From Porphyromonas sp. (lineage in GTDB: Bacteria > Bacteroidota > Bacteroidia > Bacteroidales > Porphyromonadaceae), in assembly GCA_022772085.1 (NCBI GenBank), contig JALFBN010000006.1, positions 54,218-118,217 on the forward strand: a stretch of 64,000 nt of DNA, given 5' to 3'. Under the pieces are notes generated by a model. It was given only the letters and a program-made list of their open reading frames with translations. It searched no databases and was not told the origin of the DNA. The translations under genes were made by a program, and so were the position numbers. The stretch's first letter is position 1. Every line of letters begins with the position of its first letter. Positions 9,088-17,202 of the stretch are shown one piece after another.

Positions 9088-9369
9088 ATTTTCGTTTATA
9101 GTTAAAATAGATGTCAACTTTTCGCTTCGCCTTTGTTAAGGATGCAATTAGAGAGAGCATATTTTTACCCCCAAAGGACCTCGCTCTCTTTTCTCCGATT
9201 TTTAGGGGATAGAGGCAAGGGAGATGCTTATTTATTTAATGTACCCTCCAAAGGAAATAAGAATCGCTGACATGAGCAAATTTTTTTAGACTACCATAGT
9301 CATATTGTCTTATAGATATGGCGTGATCTTTGATCGCGAATCTGTGCGAAAATGGGCTGTGAAACGAGG

Positions 9370-9436
9370 AAAAACTTCTGCCTAAGACTTTCCAACTTCT
9401 TACCTAAAACTTTTTTGTTTCTCAGGCAGAATGCTA
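9370..9436. repeat. Three-unit intergenic repeat (AACTTCTGCCTAAGA type)
   Basis: The unit AACTTCTGCCTAAGACTTT is followed by a diverged direct copy AACTTCTTACCTAAAACTT and then by an inverted copy (TTTCTCAGGCAGAA, the complement of TTCTGCCTGAGAAA). The outer units could form a stem. A second cluster of the same unit lies at 52441-52499. Confidence 0.55.
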
Positions 9437-9680
9437 GCAACATGTACACCTGCATTTTTTCTCTTGGGAACATTTCGCAAAACTTCGGACCAAAGGAGCG
9501 TATGGATCCTTTTGAAAAGAACTCTTTTCTCCCCCCCCAAGCAACTTGTCATGACAGAATGTAAACTGAATCGGAATGCCCCCCTTAGATACCAATTGCC
9601 TTTCCAATGATTCTTCCTCTATCAGGTTTAATGTTATACTTGGTATTGGAATGTACAACAAAAGATTTTCAATGAAAGAT

Positions 9681-9711
9681 TTTGTGGAAATGAAAATAAA
9701 TACTACCTTTG
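9681..9711 (+). promoter_or_regulatory. Consensus Bacteroidetes promoter for tRNA-Met
   Basis: TTTG (9681-9684), a 19-base spacer and TACCTTTG (9704-9711) match the consensus exactly. The tRNA begins about 90 bases downstream. Confidence 0.85.
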
Positions 9712-9799
9712 CAACGCTTTCCAAGGGGGAGGCGTTCTGAGAGATGTGGAGGTTGTGGGGTGTAGATCCTTCAGAGAGCCTGAAACATCTTGAAATGAT

Positions 9800-9873
9800 G
9801 GCGAGATAGCTCAGCTGGTTAGAGCGCATGATTCATAATCATGAGGTCCCCGGTTCAATCCCGGGTCTCGCTA
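9800..9873 (+). tRNA. tRNA-Met (CAT), elongator type
   Basis: A 74-nt cloverleaf: acceptor GGCGAGA/TCTCGCT with a terminal G:U pair, D stem GCTC/GAGC, anticodon stem CATGA/TCATG around loop TTCATAA (anticodon CAT), T arm CCCGG/CCGGG and discriminator A. No CCA is encoded. The anticodon stem lacks the three G:C pairs of initiator tRNA, so an elongator is more likely. A CAT tRNA modified to read isoleucine cannot be ruled out, but the other CAT tRNA at 40776 looks more like that one. Confidence 0.93.
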
Positions 9874-9921
9874 CTTCCTTGCTTTGAAGGCTGTTCGGGT
9901 TCTTCTCGGTAAGATCGGTTT

Positions 9922-9946
9922 AGAGGGAGCTTAGGCTCTCTTTTTT
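9922..9946 (+). terminator. Terminator after tRNA-Met
   Basis: Short stem AGAGGGAGC/GCTCTCT with loop TTAG, followed by a run of T at 9941-9946. Confidence 0.7.
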
Positions 9947-10045
9947 GTTTTTAGAGCCTCGGATTTGCTCGAGGAGGAGTCGTTCCCTGGTAGCTTTTCC
10001 CCTTACAAGTATTCCAACTACCTTCCGGTACATAACTCCAGATAC

Positions 10046-10107
10046 AAAAATCCCATCCGATTCCCCCTTGCTTCGAGAGATTGAAGGAGGTGTCGAATGG
10101 GATTTTT
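10046..10107 (-). terminator. Strong bidirectional terminator at the end of the cyd operon
   Basis: Long stem AAAAATCCCAT (10046-10056) and ATGGGATTTTT (10097-10107), extended inward by CGA/TCG after one mismatch. The A-run at the left gives a U-run to leftward transcripts coming from cydB, and the T-run serves rightward ones. Confidence 0.85.
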
Positions 10108-10142
10108 CTCTTTATATGTGTATAAAAGAGGAGAAGGGAATG

Positions 10143-11309
10143 TTAGTAGGTATGATGGCTGTTTTCGATTTCTTTGCGTGTGATTTTTTTGCGGTCGATA
10201 GAGCGCCACGCAAAGAAGATATAAGCCAAAACAGCAGGGATCATAAGAGATACAATACTCATAGCTCGTAGGGTATAGAAACTTGAGGAACTATTGCGTA
10301 TTGTCAGTGAGCTCTGCATATCGAAGAGTGATGGGTAATAAGCCGTATTGTTCCATCCTGCCACTAGGAGCAAGCCAAGGACAGCCAGCACAACTCCGAT
10401 ACCTTCGATCCAAATACCCTTGCGGAACCCCTCTTTGAATAGCGTGAGGATAATACCACCCAATACCAATACAACACCTAAAAGGAAGATGACGAGTACG
10501 ATGGGCATAGCGAGGAAGTTGTGCAAGTATTTATAGGATTCTGCACTGATTAGTCCCGTTGCAGGATCTTCCGTAAGTCCCGTTGCTGTTACGAGGAAAA
10601 CAACATAAGCTACAAAGAAGAGCATGAAGATTATGGCATTAGGTAGCAAATTCTTTTTGGCTCTCTGTTGCAACACTACATCATCAATGTTGTTGATAAA
10701 GTAGAGTAGTGAGGTTGTACGAGCGAGGAAGAGTACGGCAATACCGAGTACTAAATTCCATGGATTCAGTACTGCCTCTAGTCCATGCATTTGGATGCCG
10801 TTGTAGGTTTGCCAAGATGAGATAGGACCGGCCGATTGTGTAAAATCGTAGATCACAGATTTGTCAATTAGGAAGTTCCCCCCCGTAAAGAGTGTTGAAA
10901 CTGCTGCACCCAGAAGGACCGGAGCGAGTATCCCATTGAGGAATAGAAAGGTATGGAAAGTCCTTTTACCCCACACGTTACCGTGTTTGGACTGATACTC
11001 ATACGATACCGCTTGGATCACGAAGCAGAATAGGATAAGCATCCACACCCAATAGGCTCCTCCGAAGCTGGTCGAGTAGAATAGAGGGAATGAGGCAAAG
11101 AATGCTCCCCCGAATGTCACGAGTGTTGTGAGAGTAAATTCCCACTTACGTCCTGTCGAGTTAATGATCATTTTTTGGAGTGTGGCATCTTTTTTCCACG
11201 GCCAAATAAATGTCTGTCCCCCTTGGACAAACAATAGGAATACCAATAAAGCCCCTAGTAGTGAAACGAGGAACCACCAATAGTGCTGAAAAAATGGATA
11301 ATAGTTCAT
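10143..11309 (-). CDS. cydB: Cytochrome bd quinol oxidase subunit II
   Basis: Membrane subunit that pairs with CydA in the high-affinity bd oxidase, which reduces oxygen to water with electrons from quinol. The 388-residue product has about eight or nine hydrophobic helices. It begins MNYYPFFQHYWWFLVSLLGALLVFLLFVQGGQT, the usual CydB start with the conserved QGGQ stretch. The GAFFASFPLFYSTSFGGAYWVW and SYEYQSKH segments are also characteristic of the family. It follows cydA by 25 bases and ends in a strong terminator. In an anaerobe such as Porphyromonas the enzyme scavenges traces of oxygen. Identification is firm. Confidence 0.95.
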   Translation of the reverse strand: MNYYPFFQHYWWFLVSLLGALLVFLLFVQGGQTFIWPWKKDATLQKMIINSTGRKWEFTLTTLVTFGGAFFASFPLFYSTSFGGAYWVWMLILFCFVIQAVSYEYQSKHGNVWGKRTFHTFLFLNGILAPVLLGAAVSTLFTGGNFLIDKSVIYDFTQSAGPISSWQTYNGIQMHGLEAVLNPWNLVLGIAVLFLARTTSLLYFINNIDDVVLQQRAKKNLLPNAIIFMLFFVAYVVFLVTATGLTEDPATGLISAESYKYLHNFLAMPIVLVIFLLGVVLVLGGIILTLFKEGFRKGIWIEGIGVVLAVLGLLLVAGWNNTAYYPSLFDMQSSLTIRNSSSSFYTLRAMSIVSLMIPAVLAYIFFAWRSIDRKKITRKEIENSHHTY

Positions 11310-11334
11310 AGGATTCTCTTCTCTTGGACAGGGG

Positions 11335-12942
11335 TTAGTTATTTGATGAATCTACTGGTGCATCTTGTAGAGCAGGGCCCTCTTTGACCGATTTGATCAT
11401 GATATTGATCTCTGCGATGAGGAGCACTGTAAATAGAATAGCAAAGAGTGTAAAGGTGATTAGGACACTCGATGATTCGATAGAGGAGACGGCTGCACGG
11501 ACGGGTAGGATGTTTTGGATTGTCCAAGGCTGACGCCCCAATTCGGCCACAATCCATCCCGACTGACTTGCCAGATAAACCAGTGGAAGACATATCAACG
11601 TAAGAATGTGGAACCAACGCATTTTCTCGTACTTCTCCGGCTTCTTGCGTGCAAAGTAGGTTGCAATCAGCAAAACGAGGACAAAGAGTATACCACAACC
11701 CACCATAATGCGGAAAGAGTAGTAGTTAATAGGTATGTTGGGGATGAGTTCGCTGCGATCGTTGATGTGTCCATAACCGAAGTAGGGGAAATTCTCTTGG
11801 ATGATCTTGTTTTGAGCTTCCATCTCAGCCCGGTCTTGTACTTTGAGAGCATTGTGATAGTTCGTGAGGGCTGCGAGAGCCATACGCCCACGTTCCATCT
11901 TCTCTTCTGCGCTGAGAGCGATCGTGCCATCAGGGAGGTAATATCCCCCATTCAAGAGGTTGTTAATGCCGGGGACATAGCCGTCGAAACTGTGTGTCGC
12001 CATGAGGGAGAGCATACCGGGTACCTTCACGTTAAAGTGGAATGCATCCTCGTCTGTTGTCACATTATCCTTTCCTGTTGGGAGGCCAAATAGGCTGAGA
12101 GCAGTACCTCCGTTCACAGCTTTTCCATCAGGGGTATTCATGCCTCCTTCGTAAAGGCCCTCCATAGCAGCAAGTTTCATGGGCTGACGCTCCGCCACGT
12201 TTACGGCACTGATGTCACCCGTTACGATCGTCAAGATAGCGGCGATAAGTCCAAAAGGGGCAATGATGCGGGCATTGGCCAAAGCAAACTCATGATGCTT
12301 TTTATCTTTACGGAGCATATAGTAAGCACATACAGCTAGGGCAAATAGAGATCCCAATAGCCAAGAAGAGGTCACCGTGTGCCAAAATTTGTTGATTGCG
12401 GTGGAGGAGAGTGCTACAGCCCAGAAGTCGGACATTTCGCTTCGCACTGTCTCGGGATTAAAGGTAACACCCTGAGGATCTTGCATCCAAGCATTGGCGA
12501 TAAGGATCCACACGGCAGAGATGGTTGCTCCTATAATGGTGAGCCAGGTGGAGGCCAGATGGAAGCGAGGAGAGACCTTCTCCCATCCAAAAAACATCAC
12601 TGCGATGAAGGTGGCTTCCATGAAGAAGGCCAAGATGCCCTCAATGGCAAGAGGAGCGCCGAAAATATCTCCTACGAGCCAGCTGTAGTTGGACCAGTTC
12701 GTTCCAAACTCAAACTCGAGGATAATACCTGTTGCCACGCCGATGGCAAAGTTGATTCCGAATAGCTTTTGCCAAAACTGAGCCCAACGCTTCCATTCAG
12801 GCTTGCGTGTGCGATAATATTTCGTCTCGGCAAGAGACATGATAATACCCAGCCCTAGTGTAAGCGGTACGAAGAGCCAGTGGTAGCAGGCCGTGAGCGC
12901 AAATTGGGCTCGTGACCAATTGAGTAATGCATCTATTTCCAT
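11335..12942 (-). CDS. cydA: Cytochrome bd quinol oxidase subunit I
   Basis: Catalytic, heme-carrying subunit of the bd oxidase. The 535-residue membrane protein has the heme ligand His21 in ACYHWLFVPLTLG, a second conserved histidine in KFWHTVTSSWLLGS, and the GDISAVNVAERQPMKLAAMEGL segment near the quinol site. The periplasmic Q-loop region (about residues 255-400) lies between this and the SFRIMVGCG helix. The length is slightly above that of E. coli CydA. The gene sits between a DUF4492 gene (12 bases upstream) and cydB (25 bases downstream), the standard order in Bacteroidetes. It supports respiration at low oxygen and helps protect anaerobic enzymes. Confidence 0.96.
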   Translation of the reverse strand: MEIDALLNWSRAQFALTACYHWLFVPLTLGLGIIMSLAETKYYRTRKPEWKRWAQFWQKLFGINFAIGVATGIILEFEFGTNWSNYSWLVGDIFGAPLAIEGILAFFMEATFIAVMFFGWEKVSPRFHLASTWLTIIGATISAVWILIANAWMQDPQGVTFNPETVRSEMSDFWAVALSSTAINKFWHTVTSSWLLGSLFALAVCAYYMLRKDKKHHEFALANARIIAPFGLIAAILTIVTGDISAVNVAERQPMKLAAMEGLYEGGMNTPDGKAVNGGTALSLFGLPTGKDNVTTDEDAFHFNVKVPGMLSLMATHSFDGYVPGINNLLNGGYYLPDGTIALSAEEKMERGRMALAALTNYHNALKVQDRAEMEAQNKIIQENFPYFGYGHINDRSELIPNIPINYYSFRIMVGCGILFVLVLLIATYFARKKPEKYEKMRWFHILTLICLPLVYLASQSGWIVAELGRQPWTIQNILPVRAAVSSIESSSVLITFTLFAILFTVLLIAEINIMIKSVKEGPALQDAPVDSSNN

Positions 12943-12954
12943 ATCGTATCTGTT

Positions 12955-13233
12955 TTATTGTTTTTCTTCTCTTGCCGGATCGGTAGGGGACTCTTGCGTT
13001 ATCTGTTGCATTACAAATTCGGCTTGTTGTTCCTTGTTCCCTTGTTGCCCTACAATATTGGGAAAGAAGAAGGGTTTGAGGATTGCAAACATGATAAACA
13101 ACTTGATGAGAGCGAGTGTCCATAGTAGCCTGGAGGTCTTACTCATAGAGCGAAATCCGTCGTAATAGAGATGCACTGCTCGGTATAAAAAAGATCTCTT
13201 TTGGGTAGTTGTCTCGCTATTCATAGCTTCCAT
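12955..13233 (-). CDS. DUF4492 membrane protein of the cyd operon
   Basis: A 92-residue protein with one membrane helix (LLWTLALIKLFIMFAILKPFFF, residues about 37-58) preceded by YYDGFRSM. This pattern matches DUF4492, a family found directly upstream of cydA in many Bacteroidetes. Its role is unproven; by position and size it may be a small accessory or assembly subunit of the bd oxidase, like CydX in proteobacteria, though unrelated in sequence. The C-terminal third is polar (QQGNKEQQAEFVMQQI) and probably outside the membrane. The ATG at 13233 begins MEAMNSE. It is the first gene of the operon, about 107 bases from a candidate -7 box. Confidence 0.85.
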   Translation of the reverse strand: MEAMNSETTTQKRSFLYRAVHLYYDGFRSMSKTSRLLWTLALIKLFIMFAILKPFFFPNIVGQQGNKEQQAEFVMQQITQESPTDPAREEKQ

Positions 13234-13339
13234 TTCAAATTTTATTCCAAAGTCTATCGTATATTTTCTCCGACGGCTTTAAGATGGAGAACGGTACGAT
13301 TTCGCAAATGAAGGCCACTGTTTGTGACTTCTTTTGGTG

Positions 13340-13347
13340 CAAAAGTA
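13340..13347 (-). promoter_or_regulatory. Candidate -7 box of the DUF4492-cydAB operon
   Basis: On the minus strand the bases read TACTTTTG, a match to TAnnTTTG, about 107 bases before the operon's first start codon. No -33 TTTG is visible at the right distance, so activation by a regulator is possible. Confidence 0.4.
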
Positions 13348-13504
13348 GGCTTTTCTTGCGACATATGGTAATTTTTGAGCATGAATCCTTTGTTTTGTTA
13401 TTGATTTGGGTTTCTTGGAAGTCGGTAAGGTCCATTGGGAGAGGACCCCTTTACTTTTGGCGGAGATTTCACACTAAAACATATCATACTCGGGATATGT
13501 TGTG

Positions 13505-13512
13505 TATCTTTG
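13505..13512 (+). promoter_or_regulatory. -7 box directly before the AAA+ activator's start codon
   Basis: TATCTTTG (13505-13512) ends seven bases before the ATG at 13520. Transcription would begin at or within a few bases of that ATG, implying a very short or absent leader. The box overlaps a possible upstream GTG start (13502), which argues against that start. No good -33 element is visible. Confidence 0.55.
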
Positions 13513-13519
13513 TTGCGTT

Positions 13520-14821
13520 ATGGCTATGGATGTAGATATACAACTTGTAAAACAACGATTGGGGATTATCGGAAACTCTCCCAAGCTCCTGCAGGCTATA
13601 CGTACGGCAGTACAGGTAGCTCCAACGGATGCCTCGGTGCTGATCACGGGGGAGAGTGGTTCCGGGAAGGAGTTTTTTCCGAAGATTATTCATCAGTATT
13701 CTGCTCGTAAGCACAAAAATTACATTGCGATCAACTGTGGTGCAATACCCGAAGGGACGATTGATTCTGAGCTTTTTGGGCATCGCAAGGGCTCTTTTAC
13801 GGGGGCATTGTCCGATCGCAAAGGCTATTTTGAGGAGGCCAATGAGGGAACAATCTTTTTGGATGAGGTGGGAGAGTTACCTCTAGCAACCCAAGCCCGT
13901 CTACTTCGTGTACTCGAAAATGGGGAGTTCATTCCTGTCGGTGCTAGTCAACCTGTAAAAACGAATGTTCGCATCGTGGCGGCAACTAATGTCAATATGG
14001 CGGAGGCGATACGCAATGGACGCTTTCGGGAGGATCTTTTTTTTCGTTTAAACACTGTGCCCATCCTCGTATCTCCTCTTAGGGAGCGAGGAGAGGATAT
14101 TGCACTTCTGTTTCGGAAGTTTTCGGCAGATTATGCCCTCCTATACAAGGTTCCCCCTTTGGAACTATCCAAGGAGGCACTCCGCACCTTGATCTCTTAC
14201 CGTTGGCCGGGTAATATACGAGAACTCCGAAACATTACCGAACGGATGAGTATTCTAGAGCAGGAGCGACTGGTACAATCCGATGTGCTCAAGGGGTATC
14301 TGTCGGCAGCCGGGTTGCAGGATCTGCATCCTGTTGTCTCCGGTGGTATAGGGAAGCATGTGGACCAACAGACTTTTGCCAACGAACGAGAGATTTTATA
14401 CCAAATCCTCTTTGATCTGCGTCGTGATTTCAATGAACTTAAACAGACCGTTTCGGAGATCAAGAATTCAAATCTTGCGGATGGTTCCGGGGTGGGGATT
14501 CATGTGGTAGAGCCTTCTGAGAGTTGTACTCCCTCTCGGGAGGATTCGCACCCTGCTCTTATATCTCAATATACACCTCGCGCGGAGGATCCTACAATTG
14601 AGTATGATGAAGTGGTGGATACAGAGGAGGAGGCTGATGCCGTAGTTCATGCAAATCCTTCATTCCAAGGTATAATTACCCTCGAAGAGTCCGAGCGCAT
14701 GCTTATTGCTCGAGCCCTTGATCTGCAGAAAGAGAACTATACTCGCCAGCAGATTGCGGAGAAACTAGGAATCTCGGTACGCACCCTCTCTCGCAAAATC
14801 AAAGAATATGGTTTGGAATAA
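13520..14821 (+). CDS. Sigma-54-type AAA+ transcriptional activator without receiver domain
   Basis: Enhancer-binding-type regulator that would use ATP to open RpoN promoters. With the ATG at 13520 it has 433 residues. The AAA+ domain starts almost at once: Walker A GESGSGKE (about residues 44-51), the sigma-54 contact loop GSFTGA (a GAFTGA variant), Walker B GTIFLDEVGE, and a FREDLFFRLN sensor/arginine-finger region. A variable acidic linker follows, and the C-terminus is a Fis-type helix-turn-helix (YTRQQIAEKLGISVRTLSRKI). No receiver or other N-terminal sensory domain is present, so it may be constitutive or controlled by a partner. It heads an operon with an LptE-like lipoprotein, a TPR-like gene and secG; its last 14 bases overlap the lptE start. 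Targets are unknown. Confidence 0.9.
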   Translation: MAMDVDIQLVKQRLGIIGNSPKLLQAIRTAVQVAPTDASVLITGESGSGKEFFPKIIHQYSARKHKNYIAINCGAIPEGTIDSELFGHRKGSFTGALSDRKGYFEEANEGTIFLDEVGELPLATQARLLRVLENGEFIPVGASQPVKTNVRIVAATNVNMAEAIRNGRFREDLFFRLNTVPILVSPLRERGEDIALLFRKFSADYALLYKVPPLELSKEALRTLISYRWPGNIRELRNITERMSILEQERLVQSDVLKGYLSAAGLQDLHPVVSGGIGKHVDQQTFANEREILYQILFDLRRDFNELKQTVSEIKNSNLADGSGVGIHVVEPSESCTPSREDSHPALISQYTPRAEDPTIEYDEVVDTEEEADAVVHANPSFQGIITLEESERMLIARALDLQKENYTRQQIAEKLGISVRTLSRKIKEYGLE

Positions 14822-15356
14822 ATTGACTTCTATCGGAAGGAGCCATTGTTGTGCGCTTCATCTCTTTGCGTTGTGCGGTATGATCCTATCACTCGCATCG
14901 TGTCATATTTCCTACAAGTTTACAGGAGCTTCAATTGACTATGATCGGGTCAAAACGCTTTCTATCACGGAGTTTGTTAATCAGGCTCCTCTCGTTTATC
15001 CACCCCTTAGTCAGAGTTTTACAGAAGCCCTTCGGGATATTTTTCGTCGGCAGACACGCCTAGAGCAGATTGCGCAAGCAGGAGATTTCTCCATTGAGGG
15101 GGCTATTGTGGGCTACGACCTTACCCCTGTTGCGGTACAGGAGGATGCATTTGCTTCAATGACCCGTTTTACTATGACGGTATCAGTGCACTTTGAGAAT
15201 AATGCCGATCCCGACAAAAATTTTGATCGCACCTTCTCTGCCTATACCGAGTTCGATAGCAGTAGCCTCTTTTCGCAAGTGCAGGATGATTTGGTACGCC
15301 AATTGACCGACGATATCACGAAGCAGATTTTCAATGCCACGGCAGAGGATTGGTAA
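14808..15356 (+). CDS. LptE-like LPS-assembly lipoprotein
   Basis: A 182-residue lipoprotein resembling the Bacteroidetes LptE family, which acts with the outer-membrane protein LptD to insert lipopolysaccharide. The signal peptide has a hydrophobic core and lipobox LASC, with the lipid cysteine near residue 32. The mature part begins HISYKFTGASIDYDRVKTLSI, then PLSQSFTEALRDIF and FSIEGAIVGYDLTPVAVQ, which match the conserved pattern of this family. Its ATG lies inside the end of the AAA+ activator gene, giving a 14-base overlap and probable translational coupling. The same order of activator, lptE, TPR gene and secG is common in this phylum as far as I recall. Assignment rests on pattern and context. 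Confidence 0.78.
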   Translation: MVWNKLTSIGRSHCCALHLFALCGMILSLASCHISYKFTGASIDYDRVKTLSITEFVNQAPLVYPPLSQSFTEALRDIFRRQTRLEQIAQAGDFSIEGAIVGYDLTPVAVQEDAFASMTRFTMTVSVHFENNADPDKNFDRTFSAYTEFDSSSLFSQVQDDLVRQLTDDITKQIFNATAEDW

Positions 15357-15386
15357 GCCCTTGACCGTTTTTATTTTTGAAATTGC

Positions 15387-16055
15387 ATGACAGCAGAAGA
15401 ACTTCACGAGTACCTTCGATCTCCTCACAAACTCAATAAAGAGACTCTCTCCGATTTACAACAGTTGGTAGCGGCCTATCCGTATGCACATACCTTTGTC
15501 TTTTTGTACCTCTATAACCTGGCCCTACTAAAGGATTTGCGCTATTTTTCGGAATTAAAATACTGGGCCGTGTCGCTACCTTCTCGCAGTCGGTTATATG
15601 CCTTAGTGGAGAAGCAATACATCTCACAGACTGCTCAGAAAGAGATCTCTTCGGGAGATTTTTCTTCGATTGACCGCTTTTTGGAAGAACTCGGTACGAT
15701 TACTTCAGAGAATGGAATTCCTTTGGGCGATGATGTTGTGCACGGCGATTACTTTGGGGCGCTGGAGCAGGGTGTTATTGCCCCAGAGCCAATTCCTTTA
15801 CATGAAAAGGCCTCCCCTGAAGTCAGAGAGCCTCATAAAGCCCCATTGACGTTGGAAAACACGCACGAAGAGGAGACTCCAAAGGGACCTTTATTCACTG
15901 AAACACTAGCTAAAATCTATATTCGGCAGCAGCGTTATGACCGTGCTTTGAATATTCTGCAAACCATCATGTCCAAAAATCCAGAAAAAAACGCTTACTT
16001 TGCAGACCAGATTAGGTTCCTTGAGCGCCTACAAGAGATAAGTAATAGAGAATAG
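15387..16055 (+). CDS. TPR-like hypothetical protein upstream of secG
   Basis: A 222-residue cytoplasmic protein with no signal peptide. The N-terminal half is helical (TAEELHEYLRSPHKLNKETLSDLQQLVAAYPYAHTF), with conserved aromatic pairs. The middle (about residues 120-165) is a charged, proline-rich linker. The C-terminus contains one clear TPR-like unit (ETLAKIYIRQQRYDRALNIL). Proteins of this build are commonly encoded just before secG in Bacteroidetes, but no function has been assigned that I know of. It lies 30 bases after the lptE-like gene and 24 bases before secG, so it belongs to the same transcript. Confidence 0.75.
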   Translation: MTAEELHEYLRSPHKLNKETLSDLQQLVAAYPYAHTFVFLYLYNLALLKDLRYFSELKYWAVSLPSRSRLYALVEKQYISQTAQKEISSGDFSSIDRFLEELGTITSENGIPLGDDVVHGDYFGALEQGVIAPEPIPLHEKASPEVREPHKAPLTLENTHEEETPKGPLFTETLAKIYIRQQRYDRALNILQTIMSKNPEKNAYFADQIRFLERLQEISNRE

Positions 16056-16079
16056 TATATATTAGAAACAATTCGTACA

Positions 16080-16433
16080 ATGTTTATTTTCCTATCGATT
16101 CTAATCCTCCTGGCAGCAGTATTGCTCTCCCTCGTTGTTGTGATTCAAAATTCAAAAGGAGGTGGTCTGGCTTCGGGATTTGCATCTAGTAATCAAATCA
16201 TGGGGGTTAGAAAGACAACGGATTTCCTTGAAAAAGCAACTTGGTGGTTGGCTGGTGCTATTGCCATATTGAGTATTGTCTCTACGCACTTCCTACACGC
16301 GAGTATGAATGCGGATCAGGGTATCAATGCAGCTATCGAGCAACAAGTTGAAGAGAAGCCCGAGCAACAACTTCCGGCTTTGGGTGGCGAGGCTCCCCAA
16401 ACACCTACACTTCCCGACGCTTCACAGCAGTAA
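16080..16433 (+). CDS. secG: Preprotein translocase subunit SecG
   Basis: SecG is the small auxiliary subunit of the SecYEG channel. The 117-residue product has two membrane helices (residues about 2-22 and 58-78) separated by the family's loop NSKGGGLASGFASSNQIMGVRKTTDFLEKATWWLAG, which is diagnostic. The C-terminal tail is polar and rich in Q, E and P, as is usual in Bacteroidetes members. It is the last gene of its operon and is followed by a hairpin with a T-run. Identification is secure. Confidence 0.95.
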   Translation: MFIFLSILILLAAVLLSLVVVIQNSKGGGLASGFASSNQIMGVRKTTDFLEKATWWLAGAIAILSIVSTHFLHASMNADQGINAAIEQQVEEKPEQQLPALGGEAPQTPTLPDASQQ

Positions 16434-16484
16434 ATATATCAGGGGGGCTTTAGACTCCTCTTCTTGGAGAGAGAACGAGATATT

Positions 16485-16541
16485 CCCTCTTCCTATGGAT
16501 CGTGCGATCTGTGTAGGAAGGGAGGGTGTCTTTTTCTTTTT
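16485..16541 (+). terminator. Terminator after secG
   Basis: Arms CCCTCTTCCTA (16485-16495) and TAGGAAGGGAGGG (16514-16526), pairing with one bulge, enclose a GATC/GATC mini-stem and are followed by TTTTTCTTTTT. Confidence 0.8.
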
Positions 16542-16677
16542 GAGTTTTAGCCCCTATTTTGTGGATCTACAATCGGGCTGATTTGTGAGAGGAATATGGA
16601 GTGGCTTTTCTTCTGTATTTGGTAGACTCTTCATAAGGCTTGAATGAAAGGATTGAATAGTTTTTTTTCTTCGGGTG

Positions 16678-16707
16678 TTGTTGTTTACGAAAAAAGTAGT
16701 ACCTTTG
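16678..16707 (+). promoter_or_regulatory. Bacteroidetes promoter for tRNA-Lys
   Basis: TTG (16678-16680), a 19-base spacer and TACCTTTG (16700-16707). The tRNA begins about 60 bases further on. Confidence 0.8.
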
Positions 16708-16767
16708 CACGGTGATTAAAGCAGAGGGACTTTTAAAGTTCCGGTGTTGGGTCGCTGTTATTAGGTT

Positions 16768-16840
16768 GAATCGCTAGCTCAGTTGGTAGAGCACAACACT
16801 TTTAATGTTGGGGTCCTGGGTTCGAGCCCCAGGCGGTTCA
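16768..16840 (+). tRNA. tRNA-Lys (TTT)
   Basis: A 73-nt cloverleaf: acceptor GAATCGC/GCGGTTC, D stem GCTC/GAGC, anticodon stem CAACA/TGTTG around loop CTTTTAA (anticodon TTT), T arm with GTTCGAG and discriminator A. CCA is not encoded. Confidence 0.95.
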
Positions 16841-16862
16841 CTCGAAAAAAAGAGGAACATGA

Positions 16863-16895
16863 GAGGGTTATATCTTTTTGATATAGCTCTTTTTT
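16863..16895 (+). terminator. Terminator after tRNA-Lys
   Basis: Stem AGAG...TATATC/GATATA...CTCT with a T-rich loop, followed by TTTTTT. Confidence 0.75.
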
Positions 16896-17202
16896 GTTGT
16901 CTTTTATTTACAGATTTGATATTGGTTATCACTTGTTGGGTATTGGACTTTGAGTGTTGAAGAAGAGTTGGGGAGCTATTGCCGATTTGTTGGGTCCTTA
17001 TAGGTTGGGTGTAACCTCGCTCGCAATATCTTTTGTACTTTTGTGGTCTAGAATCGGTTTGTGGAGAGGAGTTCTCCCGAGTGGTAGCAAAGGTCTCTTG
17101 ATCCATGGTGTTGGTGTCCGTATGTACTAAATACTCAGTGAGGCTCTATATCTCCGAGACGATTCGCAGTATAATGTGTGTAGATAGATTCATATAAAGT
17201 AT
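16896..17202 (+). promoter_or_regulatory. Upstream region of the Bat operon with a candidate -7 box
   Basis: About 300 bases without a gene. TACTTTTG at 17036-17043 matches TAnnTTTG and would give a leader of about 155 bases before the MoxR gene. No TTTG at the -33 position was seen, so the call is tentative. Confidence 0.35.

Larger units (their letters stand above)
9088..9799. other. Intergenic region with an inverted/direct repeat cluster and the tRNA-Met promoter
   Basis: About 700 bases without a supported gene. It holds the repeat cluster at 9370-9436 and the tRNA promoter at 9681-9711, described separately. No clear leftward -7 box for the lipoprotein operon was found. Confidence 0.5.

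Noticed and set aside
13502..13519. GTG at 13502 as start of the AAA+ activator
   Set aside because: It would place the promoter -7 box inside the coding sequence; the ATG at 13520 gives a normal N-terminus.
16774..17106. 110-codon leftward frame over tRNA-Lys
   Set aside because: It covers a tRNA and its terminator and shows no protein family.
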